In this document: one piece after another, positions 46,751 to 55,420 of the stretch
Numbering within the stretch: position 1 is the first letter of the stretch
How the letters are laid out: every line of letters starts with the position of its first letter
Source: Carboxylicivirga fragile
GTDB taxonomy: Bacteria > Bacteroidota > Bacteroidia > Bacteroidales > Marinilabiliaceae
Length of the DNA: 64,000 bases
Reading direction: 5' to 3'
NCBI GenBank assembly: GCA_025499625.1
Contig: JAFMVD010000008.1
Coordinates: forward strand, 1 to 64,000
Position numbers and translations under genes: made by a program
Notes under the pieces: generated by a model
The model's input: only the letters and a program-made list of their open reading frames with translations
Database searches by the model: none
Told to the model about the DNA's origin: nothing

Positions 46751-47923
46751 TTAAATTTTTATACTTATGATAAGAGTATCATCAATCTGTTCATTGCCAT
46801 CTTGCCATTCGCAGAAAAACTCTAAGAGCTTTTTCTTTTGTTCTGCCAATTCAAATTCTGAAAACTCAATAAGCTTTGCTCTGAAATTTTTTTTCATTAG
46901 TTTCCTGTTCCTGGGGCCTCCAAACTGATCAGCATAACCATCAGAAAATATGTACAATTGATCCCCTTTAATAAGTGGCACTGTATGCTTTGTGAAATCA
47001 TTCATAAATACATGTTTCCCTATAGGCATCGTGTCCCCACGAGTTATCAACATTTCTTCCCCCCGTAATATCCATAGAGGATTGTTAGCACCTGCGTAGT
47101 CAACCGAACTAAAATTACTGTTTATGGTCAATACAACCATATCCATACCATCTTGCATATTGGTCATTTCACCCTGATTGAGTGATTGTATTACTGTTTC
47201 GCGCATGCGGTTCAAGATTTGGTCAGGCTCAGTTATTTTGTCTTTCAGTACAATTTCATTTAAAAAAGCTATGCCATACATACTTAAAAATGCTCCAGGA
47301 ACACCATGCCCTGTGCAATCTGCTGCAATAACTATGGTTTTATCCTCCACTTTCTTAGCCCAATAAAAATCCCCACTTACAATATCTCTAGGACCATAAT
47401 ACACAAAATGTTTGGGCAAAATATCTTTTAGGTAATCTTTCGACGGTAGACTTGCTTTTTGAATTAAATGAGCATAATTAATACTGTCTGTAATTTGCTT
47501 GTTTCTTTTATCAATTTCAGCAATGTATCGGATATTATCGTCCATCGATGTTTTAAGAGCCAACTGTGTTTTAACACGTGCTTGCAACTCTCTAACATTA
47601 ATAGGTTTAGTTACATAATCAATTCCGCCCACTTCAAAACCCTTAACAATACTTTCAGTTTCAGTTTCGGCGGTAATAAATATTACTGGAATATCCTTAG
47701 TCTCTTGATTAGACTTTAATATTCTACAAACCTCAAAACCATCCATTTCGGGCATTATTATATCTAAAAGAATTAAGTCTGGTTTATGCTGAAGTGCAAG
47801 CTCTATGGCTTTAGATCCATTAGTTGCAGCAATTCGTTTCCTGTCCGAAAGTGCATTGGATATCAAAGATATATTCTCTGGAGTATCGTCAACAATTAGT
47901 ACTTTTTGTTTTGCAATAGTCAT
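46751..47923 (-). CDS. Response regulator with PP2C (SpoIIE-type) phosphatase output
   Basis: A 390-residue protein: receiver (7-122; Asp12-Asp13, Asp54 in LILLDIIMPEMDGFE), linker with ITDSINYAHLIQKASLP (about 145-162), PP2C/SpoIIE domain (about 175-390) with RDIVSGDFYW, DCTGHGVPGA and FSDGYADQFGG. It is a clear paralog of 32547-33722. First gene of the minus-strand signalling trio, so its receiver is likely a target of the adjacent hybrid kinase. Confidence 0.93.
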   Translation of the reverse strand: MTIAKQKVLIVDDTPENISLISNALSDRKRIAATNGSKAIELALQHKPDLILLDIIMPEMDGFEVCRILKSNQETKDIPVIFITAETETESIVKGFEVGGIDYVTKPINVRELQARVKTQLALKTSMDDNIRYIAEIDKRNKQITDSINYAHLIQKASLPSKDYLKDILPKHFVYYGPRDIVSGDFYWAKKVEDKTIVIAADCTGHGVPGAFLSMYGIAFLNEIVLKDKITEPDQILNRMRETVIQSLNQGEMTNMQDGMDMVVLTINSNFSSVDYAGANNPLWILRGEEMLITRGDTMPIGKHVFMNDFTKHTVPLIKGDQLYIFSDGYADQFGGPRNRKLMKKNFRAKLIEFSEFELAEQKKKLLEFFCEWQDGNEQIDDTLIISIKI

Positions 47924-48402
47924 TTATGTTGGATTAATTTAATGCCCATCAAAATACAGTTTAAATGCATTTTTTGAAACAGCAGTGATCTTTGTGTCAA
48001 ATTATAAAATATTTGCGAATTCTGTTTTAGTTTTATAGCAACTAAACAGATTGAGGCTAAATTAGAGTTATTATAAATAAGGCAGATGTTTATTGACTGC
48101 TTTAAACAACTAAAATCATTAAGCTGCACATAACAGAAGTGTTTGTATTGCATATTTTATTTAAAGTCGATTGTTTTTTGTTAGGGAAAGGTGGTAAAAA
48201 TCAATGTTTTTTATTTAGAAAAGGGGGTCGAGAGCATATTTCTCTATCGATACAATTGCCCCTTATTTCATACTATAAGGCTTTTAAATATTCAACAGAA
48301 TAATCATTGAAGTTTAACTCGAATTATAGATATTAAAGGTTGTTGTACAGAATTAAGAATCGGTAACCTTCTTGAAGCAATGCCTTAGAATGTTGCATAT
48401 TC
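47924..48402. other. Intergenic region upstream of signalling operon
   Basis: About 480 AT-rich bases between the hydrolase gene and the REC-PP2C gene. No convincing coding frame, tRNA or hairpin seen. The short minus-strand open frame at 47920-48153 has poor composition and no family resemblance. Confidence 0.3.
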
Positions 48403-49455
48403 TCAAGGCTTAACATTCTCATCCTCTTTGATACCGTTAAGTATCATTTGCTGTAATTGAGGATTAGTTAACAGGTAATCGTGCCATAGCCCCTTTTTAT
48501 CTTCTTCAACCAGAAATTCACCAACATCCAAAACCTTAATATAGCCGGGTAAGTTTTCAGGTTTACGAGGACCATACAGGCCCATCCGCTTGCGAAAATT
48601 GAGCGATTTTGAAGCTTTTAAGGGGATGTCGTTATCATGCCAGGTTACCGTAACCGTATCGCACAGTTCGTTAAGATGGTCAAAGCCCTTTCCTTCTTCG
48701 AAAGAGCCCCATGAAGCATCGCTCCCTATAAATAATATATGCTTATAGACCTTTGTGAATGGTATATCCTGTTTTTCACGCTTAATTAAGTACTTCTTCA
48801 GCAACTGATTTCCCATGGAAGAGCAAGTCAAATAAAAAGTGATGTCTTTCGGATGAGTGGAGAAAAAAACGCTATCCGATAAAAAATCCTCCAGCATGTG
48901 TTGAAATATAGCAAAGTCGGCTGCTCCGCGTATGGCAGAAGTTCTAGCACTATGATAACGATAAGGCCGCCATTCATCGCTCCACGCATAGAGTAAGTGT
49001 ACCATATTGTGTTTCACCGAATCGGCATAAGTCTTTTTAACACGATGCATGTACTTATATATCTGATCATCGAAGGTGTGAGAGTATCCAGGTATCACTA
49101 CTGAAAATTTTTTTATGCCCTTTTTTATGCGTAAATCGTCATAGATTTTGTAGAAGATATTATTTTCAACTTTTTCAACGGGGTAGTTATTGGAGCTATT
49201 CTTAGCCCTGTATTTAATTAAAAAAGTATCCTGTGCGTAATCAAACAAGCAAAAATAAAGGTTGTCGGTCTTCTTGTTTGTTTTGTTCTTAAATTCTAAA
49301 ATACCTTTTTTGCTTTTTACTTTTAAGGGGCGGTTGGTAAAAAAGTACGAATGGTCTCCAAACTTATGTGTTGTTGTATCGATCCAGTAAGTATCTATCT
49401 GTGCTTGCAAGCCAAGCGGAACTATAAGAAGGAATAATCGAATAAGGGTTTTCAT
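48403..49455 (-). CDS. Exported alpha/beta hydrolase (DUF900-like)
   Basis: A 350-residue exported protein. Signal peptide MKTLIRLFLLIVPLGLQAQ (1-19). The middle has alpha/beta-hydrolase features: FSVVIPGYSHTF (about 117-128, oxyanion region), HLLYAWSDEWRP and the nucleophile elbow CSSMGNQL with Ser213. Asp and His partners probably lie in the 245-330 part (LFIGSDASW, WHDYLL). DUF900 proteins are esterase/lipase-like hydrolases of unknown substrate. Monocistronic between intergenic stretches. Confidence 0.75.
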   Translation of the reverse strand: MKTLIRLFLLIVPLGLQAQIDTYWIDTTTHKFGDHSYFFTNRPLKVKSKKGILEFKNKTNKKTDNLYFCLFDYAQDTFLIKYRAKNSSNNYPVEKVENNIFYKIYDDLRIKKGIKKFSVVIPGYSHTFDDQIYKYMHRVKKTYADSVKHNMVHLLYAWSDEWRPYRYHSARTSAIRGAADFAIFQHMLEDFLSDSVFFSTHPKDITFYLTCSSMGNQLLKKYLIKREKQDIPFTKVYKHILFIGSDASWGSFEEGKGFDHLNELCDTVTVTWHDNDIPLKASKSLNFRKRMGLYGPRKPENLPGYIKVLDVGEFLVEEDKKGLWHDYLLTNPQLQQMILNGIKEDENVKP

Positions 49456-49637
49456 GTCGGTATAGTTGGATAATAAAGGTATGAAAAAATAACCCTATAT
49501 AAAGTTGAAGCTTTTCACTCTGCTAAAAGGTATATAAACGCCGCTAGCCCCAATGCCGTAACACTCATATAGATATAAAAACACTCAAATTATAGGTATT
49601 CATTTACCATGTTGAGTTTGATTGGGCACTTATTCTC

Positions 49638-50378
49638 TCAAAAGTTATAATAAACCCTAATTCTTAGTGCTAAATCATTGGTAGCAAAAACATCTTCAAC
49701 GGTATTTCTTGTATAAAAGTAACCAATGTCTACTTCACCTTTCCATTTTGGTGAAAATTCACGTCCAAGCCCGAACATAACCCTAACCGCATCATTAAAC
49801 TGTTTTACTCCTATAAGATTCCAGAATAGCTCTACATTAACCGGAAGATAAATGCCATTGTTAAAACTTAGCCAATCACCCTTTAAAAAAAATACCATGG
49901 CTGCCTGATAGCGAAGTCTAAGCCCAAATGTATTCACCCAATTTGTAGCGTCTATATCAAATCGCTCTTCCAACCTTAGGTAATGCTGAATTCTGATTCT
50001 TGGACGGTTTGGCCAGCTTATTTTATAGCCTTGAAAAGGTCGAATCTCAAACCTATTTACATCCGACAAGTTATTGGTGAAGAAAAACCCGATACCACCA
50101 TGCAATTCGGAACGGTAATATAAATTTGAAAATATTGTTTTGGGTAATTGATAACGAATAGAAGGTCTAATCACATATCGATTCCACTCATGAGGAGAAA
50201 CTGTTCTTGCTCCAATATCACCATAAAGGTTAAACGCTTCATTTAATTTATACGAAGGGTTGTAATCCAGCCAAATCTGTTTTGTAACAATATTATCACT
50301 TGTTACATCTTGCGAAAAAATCTCAAAATTTAAAACAAAAGACGTTAGCGCTATAAATAAAAATAATTTAAAAGTCAT
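49638..50378 (-). CDS. DUF2490 outer-membrane beta-barrel protein
   Basis: A 246-residue exported protein. ATG 50378 is chosen because it begins a signal peptide (MTFKLFLFIALTSFVL..., cleavage after EIFSQ). Strands such as KQIWLDYNPSYKLNEAFNLY, PRIRIQHYLRLEERF and the C-terminal ALRIRVYYNF match the DUF2490 barrel pattern. It lies downstream of a terminator (50452-50493), so it is its own transcription unit at the end of the sulfatase/DUF1254 region. Confidence 0.78.
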   Translation of the reverse strand: MTFKLFLFIALTSFVLNFEIFSQDVTSDNIVTKQIWLDYNPSYKLNEAFNLYGDIGARTVSPHEWNRYVIRPSIRYQLPKTIFSNLYYRSELHGGIGFFFTNNLSDVNRFEIRPFQGYKISWPNRPRIRIQHYLRLEERFDIDATNWVNTFGLRLRYQAAMVFFLKGDWLSFNNGIYLPVNVELFWNLIGVKQFNDAVRVMFGLGREFSPKWKGEVDIGYFYTRNTVEDVFATNDLALRIRVYYNF

Positions 50379-50451
50379 AATACTATTATTTCCTTTAAAG
50401 TATATTAGAGTTGGGCGATAGCTGTGTTTCCAATCTCCATTGTTACCTAGA

Positions 50452-50493
50452 TAAAAAACACCCATTCAACAATAATAAATCGTTGAATGGGTG
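50452..50493 (-). terminator. Terminator after DUF1254 gene 1
   Basis: Minus-strand CACCCATTCAAC / GTTGAATGGGTG (12-base perfect stem, 50459-50470 and 50482-50493, 11-base loop) followed by TTTTTTAT, nine bases after the stop at 50502. Confidence 0.85.
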
Positions 50494-50501
50494 CATCTTC
50501 T

Positions 50502-52004
50502 TTATTCCACTATTTCAAAATCACCGGGCTTCCATATTTTATCAAACCAAGGTTCCAGTGGACCATAAAGGCGCAGTAATACGTTGTAGCTTTTACCAGG
50601 GATAGTCTGAATCCAATTGTCTTCATGACCTTCGGGTGCCTTAGGACCGAACCAAACCGTATAGGATTCATCTTCGTTTTGTTGAATGGTTGGGCTGTTG
50701 CTATCGAGACCGGCTTCTTTTTGATCGGTCTCCAACATGGAGCGATGTTGGCCAGAATAGACCATGAATGACCAAAAGTTGTTCACGGGGATAGGTGCAG
50801 GTAGGGTTACTTTATATGTTTTTCCACCATCGAGATAGTTTCCTTCCGCATCGTGCGGCGTAAAAGCATAGGCCGATCCTGTTCCCACTTTTGGCATGGA
50901 CATGGCTGGTGTAATGCCGGTAGCAACATAGTGAAAAATAGTACGACTATCAATATTCATTTCCCCATTATCCATAAAATCATGGCCGCCTGCAAAGGAT
51001 GTATACCATCGACGATCTGGGTAGAAATAAACATCTGCATCGCGAGGTCTGAAAACAAGGGAGCGTGCCGAAGCGTTAGCAATTGCAGCTGCGTCCTTCA
51101 ATATTTTTTGCATGCGCTCATCCGGAGCAAACGGTTTTCCTTTTTTAATTCCGATAGAGGCAAAAAGTCCTACCAGTTCGGGATTAAAAGCATCGGCAGG
51201 TTCATATTGTATAACCGCGTTAAGTTCTTCGTAAAAGTGCTCGTTGTTTGCATGAATGGTATTAAATTTTTGCCCTGACAAATCTAGTATCCTCTGCTCT
51301 GGAGGTTTATTAGCTTGTGCAAGAGGATAACAGCGAAAACCTTCTTTTAGTTGTACTGTAGATCCCTTCACATCACCATCTTTTACAAAAACACGCATGA
51401 AAAGCCAGTGGCGATAGGTTGTGGATTTTGCCACAAAGTAGCCTTCAGGGATATCTCCTTCGTAGTCAGGTCCTATAAACAGATACTTACCTCCCTTGCC
51501 TCGATCAGGACCCGTTAGCCCTACATCACTAACATAACGAAAAAAAGCATCATCAAGCGAGCCCAATACAGGTCCGGGTATCTCTACTACAACGGGGCCA
51601 TTTTTTAAGTCAACCTCAACAAAGGCATAAGGAGTTGTTGATTGCGCAGTCAGGAATAAAGTACGTGCATCCATCAAACCTCCAAAAAGACCGAGATCCC
51701 CCGGTTGCAAGCCTGCTTCTTTAAGTCCTTCGAGCATGGCATAGATAGAAACGGCTGGCATTCCACTCAAAAATGCCTCTACGCCACGTGATAGGTCAAG
51801 AAAATCAAAACTTTTCTGAACAGTAGCTTCATTGGGCATACCATCGAAGAATTCGAGTTCCCCGAGTAAATCAGTCTCTACCTTGTCTGGTGTAAGTAAA
51901 AACTCAGGTACATCAGCCGCATAGGTAGGCTTTATTTCTTGAGTAAACGCCAGCGTTGTTAAGGATAAAACTAGCGTAGCGAGTATAAAATATTTCCTTT
52001 TCAT
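50502..52004 (-). CDS. Exported DUF1254/DUF1214 protein
   Basis: A 500-residue protein. Signal peptide MKRKYFILATLVLSLTTLAF (cleavage around TQ-22). DUF1254 domain about 60-190 (VEAFLSGMPAVSIYAM, GPVVVEIPGPVLGSLDDAFF) and DUF1214 domain about 390-490 (PVNNFWSFMVYSGQHRSML, GKSYNVLLRLYGPLEPWFDK). Paralog of 55421-56965, which carries a lipobox instead. Enzymatic activity of the family is not established. It is 41 bases downstream of the acid phosphatase gene. Confidence 0.88.
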   Translation of the reverse strand: MKRKYFILATLVLSLTTLAFTQEIKPTYAADVPEFLLTPDKVETDLLGELEFFDGMPNEATVQKSFDFLDLSRGVEAFLSGMPAVSIYAMLEGLKEAGLQPGDLGLFGGLMDARTLFLTAQSTTPYAFVEVDLKNGPVVVEIPGPVLGSLDDAFFRYVSDVGLTGPDRGKGGKYLFIGPDYEGDIPEGYFVAKSTTYRHWLFMRVFVKDGDVKGSTVQLKEGFRCYPLAQANKPPEQRILDLSGQKFNTIHANNEHFYEELNAVIQYEPADAFNPELVGLFASIGIKKGKPFAPDERMQKILKDAAAIANASARSLVFRPRDADVYFYPDRRWYTSFAGGHDFMDNGEMNIDSRTIFHYVATGITPAMSMPKVGTGSAYAFTPHDAEGNYLDGGKTYKVTLPAPIPVNNFWSFMVYSGQHRSMLETDQKEAGLDSNSPTIQQNEDESYTVWFGPKAPEGHEDNWIQTIPGKSYNVLLRLYGPLEPWFDKIWKPGDFEIVE

Positions 52005-52044
52005 AGTATTGGATATAGGTTTTTATTTTGATAAGAATTATAGT

Positions 52045-52836
52045 TTAATTTCTTAAGGCTTTAACTTCTTCTTTTGCAGCTTCTACATCAATCATAAAAT
52101 CAGTATTAGCATGCAACATAGCTACTGCTGCAGCTCCCATCATTCTTCCGTAAACCACATCGCTATGCCAATGTACATTACATACATTACGGCTGATGCC
52201 AAATTGTAAGCCTCTTTCCATAATAACATCGGTTTGTTCAGGAAACACTTCCGTTAAAATTAACGCCCAAGCCCAACCGATAGCGGTATGTCCCGAAGGA
52301 TACGATCCATCTGTACGTAAAACTGCTTCTTCATCGGGTGTGCAAGTAGGCGTATTGTTAAGCATAAATGGCCGCGCCCGCTGATAGTGGTTTTTGGCGG
52401 CATAAGTTGACAAACCTGCATCTGCCAAAGTCCTGCGAAGAATCATATATAAATGCGGTGTGGATTCTTCCGTTATTTTTATGTCCAACACACTATTAAA
52501 AGCTTCGGTAGCCTCAGGGAAAGACAATACAGCATCATTTTTTGCTTGTTCTTTTCTGGCACTATCGTCTAAAGATACGTACATAGCTGCAATTTCTTGA
52601 TCCAAGAAAAAAGCTGCCGATCCTTCCTTCGGTGGCGGAGGTACTAATTTTAAACTATTCGGAATTTCTTCTTTTGATAAATAGCCTTCTAAAATTCCGG
52701 CATGAATTTCCTTTATATCTTTTGATACAGAAGTAATGGGCTGCTGCTCTTTTGCAGTTTGCTGCGTACAACTCAACAATAGAGCGGACAGTGCTAGAGT
52801 CGTTAATATTTGTAATTTGGAATATTTTTTTTTCAT
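52045..52836 (-). CDS. Class A nonspecific acid phosphatase lipoprotein (PAP2)
   Basis: A 263-residue periplasmic phosphomonoesterase. Lipobox LLLSC (Cys23). The three blocks of the PAP2/vanadium haloperoxidase superfamily are clear: KNHYQRARP (148-156), GSYPSGHT (177-184, the class A signature) and SRNVCNVHWHSD (215-226, catalytic His). It releases phosphate from a broad range of organic phosphoesters. The gene precedes DUF1254 gene 1 in an apparent two-gene unit, and lies downstream of a terminator that follows the sulfatase gene. Confidence 0.92.
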   Translation of the reverse strand: MKKKYSKLQILTTLALSALLLSCTQQTAKEQQPITSVSKDIKEIHAGILEGYLSKEEIPNSLKLVPPPPKEGSAAFFLDQEIAAMYVSLDDSARKEQAKNDAVLSFPEATEAFNSVLDIKITEESTPHLYMILRRTLADAGLSTYAAKNHYQRARPFMLNNTPTCTPDEEAVLRTDGSYPSGHTAIGWAWALILTEVFPEQTDVIMERGLQFGISRNVCNVHWHSDVVYGRMMGAAAVAMLHANTDFMIDVEAAKEEVKALRN

Positions 52837-52903
52837 AATGCTGTAGGATTATGTTTATTATCTTCTTCTATTCTTTGCTACGTAAAAGAGTTTTACCTAA
52901 AAA

Positions 52904-52944
52904 CCTTGTTTAGTGGCTGCGCACTGGTACGGCCACTAAACAGG
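52904..52944 (-). terminator. Hairpin between sulfatase and phosphatase genes
   Basis: Minus-strand TGTTTAGTGGC...GCCACTAAACA (11-base stem, extended by a G-U and a C-G pair) followed by GGTTTTTAGG. It lies after the sulfatase stop and before the phosphatase start, so it either ends the upstream transcript or lowers read-through into the phosphatase gene. Confidence 0.65.
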
Positions 52945-52996
52945 TTATTTATTAAATGCCTGTTAAACAAACATCACTCAGCGTTTATAGACAGCT

Positions 52997-55381
52997 TTAA
53001 TCAATATATTTAATATGGATTTTTTCAATCTTTCCGTTAAACCTAAATGGTGCTCTATCAAAGTAATCTAGCGCCACAGGCGAACCATAATCTACTCCAA
53101 CATCAAAAGTTTCAGATGCGGTATGCCCACCAGGTACAGAACGTTCCATACGCACTTGTCCTACTTCTTTTCCATTCACTTTTAAAGTAATCGTTGCAGG
53201 AGCCAAACGCTCTTTTGTATCATATTTGGTCTCTACCTCAATGTTTACTTTACCCGTGGGAATAGCTGATTTAGAGGAAACTTTATAACGATTTAATGTC
53301 ATGGCGTTGTATTCCGCTTTCAAAATACCATTATCCATGTACACGGTGAATCCTGACGAGATACCCCCTAAAGCAAAAAGTACTCCTTCTGCATCCTTTG
53401 GTATTTCTGCATCGATCACTGCCAAAGTAGAGCGTCCGCTTACAAACTTTGGGGCAATTGCTTCCGGTATTCTACCTTGACCTTCAAAGAATGACCATTC
53501 TGTCAAAGGGGAAGAGGGCATTTCACTGGAGTTGTAGAGCGCAGTATATAATCCTGCTCCAATAGGATATACGAGGTTATCTGTGGCCTCGTTGTCAAAT
53601 ACGGCTTTCAACTCAGCCAGCTTTTCCGGATTTTCTTTTGCCAGGTCTTGCGACTGTGAGTAGTCTTTTTCCAGGTTGTAAAGTTCCCATACATCATTTT
53701 CCGGTTCCCAGTTCAAAACGCGAGAAATGTCAGTAGACCAAGGTGTTCGAGGACCAGGAGTTCCCGCAAACCAACCTTCGTGATAAACACCACGGCTGCC
53801 CATAATCTCAAAATACTGGGTATGTTTGGCTGCTTCGGCCTCAGGATTATCAAAGGTATAGGCCATGGATATTCCGTCAAGCTGTTGCTGTTCTATTCCA
53901 TCCACAAACCTCGGAGCTTCAATATCAAGAATGTCATAAATAGTCGCTGCAATATCATTCACATGATGAAACTGAGAACGAATTTTCCCGTCATGCTTTA
54001 TCTTTGCAGGCCATGATATAACCAGGGGAGTTCGAGTTCCACCCAGATGAGCGGCAACTAACTTGGTACTCTGAAAAGGTGCAGATCCTGAAAATGCCCA
54101 ACCATGGTGATACATAATGTCAAGCTTGGGTCCACCCAAGGCATCCATTCCGCCATAGTCTTTGTTAAGAACATCCATCTGTTGTTCTTGCGTTGAAGGC
54201 ATTGAATTCTGTGCCAAAAGTTCAGATATGGTTCCATTTAAACCCTCAGCGGAAGGTCCGTTGTCGGAGTTAATATAGATAATCAAAGTGTTGTCCAGTT
54301 CTCCCTGACGTTCGATTTCATCTACAACCTTTCCGTACTGCACATCGGTATGCTCCAGGAATCCTGCATATATTTCCATTAAGCGTGATTGAAATTCGCG
54401 TTGGGATTCCGGAATATCACTCCATTTTTGCATACTTTCTGCTAAGGGATTCAGTATGGCATCCTGTGGAATCCAACCTAGTTCTTTCTGTTTTTCAAAG
54501 GTCATGGTTCTCAGTACTTCCCAACCTTCATCAAATTTGCCATCATATTTATCAGCCCACTCTTTGAAAATATGGTGAGGACCATGAACAGCACCAGGAG
54601 CGAAGTACACAAAGAAAGGCTTGTCTGGATTTAATGTTTTACTGGTTCTCATCCACTGAATGGATTTTTCAGCCAAGTCTTCTGTTAGGTGATATTTAGC
54701 GTCGTGCGGCGCTTCTACAGGGTTGGTATTTTCAAACAGTACAGGTTCGTACTGTGATGTTTCTCCGGCTAAAAAGCCATAAAAGTAGTCAAAGCCCAGT
54801 CCTGTTGGATAGCGGTCAAATGGTCCTAGTTTAGTTATGTCAGTTACTGGCGTGTTGTGCCATTTTCCAAAGGCCGCCGTGTTGTAGCCATAATATGAAA
54901 GTACCTGTGCAACCGTGGCTGTAGACTTTGGTATTTTTCCCACATAACCATCCCAGTCTGAAGCATATTCCGCAATCTGACCTGCACCCACTCTGTGATG
55001 GTTACGCCCTGTTAATAATGATGCTCTGGTAGGAGAACACATGGCCGTGGTATGAAATGCATTGTAGCAGATACCCGATTCAGCCAAACGCTCCATGGTT
55101 GGCATATGTATGGGACCGCCAAACACCTCTGGATTCGAAAAGCCCGCATCATCGGTCATAAAGATGACAATGTTAGGAGCATCCTTTGGTAAATGATTTT
55201 CGGCTTTTCGCCACTGGTGTTTTGAATCGGCAAGGGTTTTACCTGTTGCACTCGCTGACGGTGGTTCTGGAAACGGTAAGACATCTCCCGGTTTAGGTGC
55301 TGGTGTTTGTTGACAAGCAAAAGCCAAAACCCCTATTAATGGAATAACAATTATTTTTATTTTGTTTTTAAGTCTTTTCAT
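52997..55381 (-). CDS. Lipoprotein arylsulfatase
   Basis: A 794-residue type I sulfatase with lipobox LAFAC (Cys23). DD metal pair in MTDDAGF (Asp77-Asp78), CSPTR (115-119, formylglycine at Cys115), FGKWH for the Lys/His pair (about 171-175), and the late SDNGPS metal site near 372. It is longer than a basic sulfatase: after about 640 a beta-sandwich domain follows (VLFALGGISSGFTVYMDNG), as in the large arylsulfatase subgroup. Substrate unknown. It lies 39 bases after DUF1254 gene 2, in the same operon. Confidence 0.92.
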   Translation of the reverse strand: MKRLKNKIKIIVIPLIGVLAFACQQTPAPKPGDVLPFPEPPSASATGKTLADSKHQWRKAENHLPKDAPNIVIFMTDDAGFSNPEVFGGPIHMPTMERLAESGICYNAFHTTAMCSPTRASLLTGRNHHRVGAGQIAEYASDWDGYVGKIPKSTATVAQVLSYYGYNTAAFGKWHNTPVTDITKLGPFDRYPTGLGFDYFYGFLAGETSQYEPVLFENTNPVEAPHDAKYHLTEDLAEKSIQWMRTSKTLNPDKPFFVYFAPGAVHGPHHIFKEWADKYDGKFDEGWEVLRTMTFEKQKELGWIPQDAILNPLAESMQKWSDIPESQREFQSRLMEIYAGFLEHTDVQYGKVVDEIERQGELDNTLIIYINSDNGPSAEGLNGTISELLAQNSMPSTQEQQMDVLNKDYGGMDALGGPKLDIMYHHGWAFSGSAPFQSTKLVAAHLGGTRTPLVISWPAKIKHDGKIRSQFHHVNDIAATIYDILDIEAPRFVDGIEQQQLDGISMAYTFDNPEAEAAKHTQYFEIMGSRGVYHEGWFAGTPGPRTPWSTDISRVLNWEPENDVWELYNLEKDYSQSQDLAKENPEKLAELKAVFDNEATDNLVYPIGAGLYTALYNSSEMPSSPLTEWSFFEGQGRIPEAIAPKFVSGRSTLAVIDAEIPKDAEGVLFALGGISSGFTVYMDNGILKAEYNAMTLNRYKVSSKSAIPTGKVNIEVETKYDTKERLAPATITLKVNGKEVGQVRMERSVPGGHTASETFDVGVDYGSPVALDYFDRAPFRFNGKIEKIHIKYID

Positions 55382-55420
55382 GGTTTATCCTTTATAAGAT
55401 TCAAATAGCTTCTAATCAAT

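Noticed and set aside
47920..48153. 77-residue minus-strand frame upstream of the REC-PP2C gene
   Set aside because: Cys/Ile/Asn-rich, no motif, lies in promoter-like AT-rich sequence.
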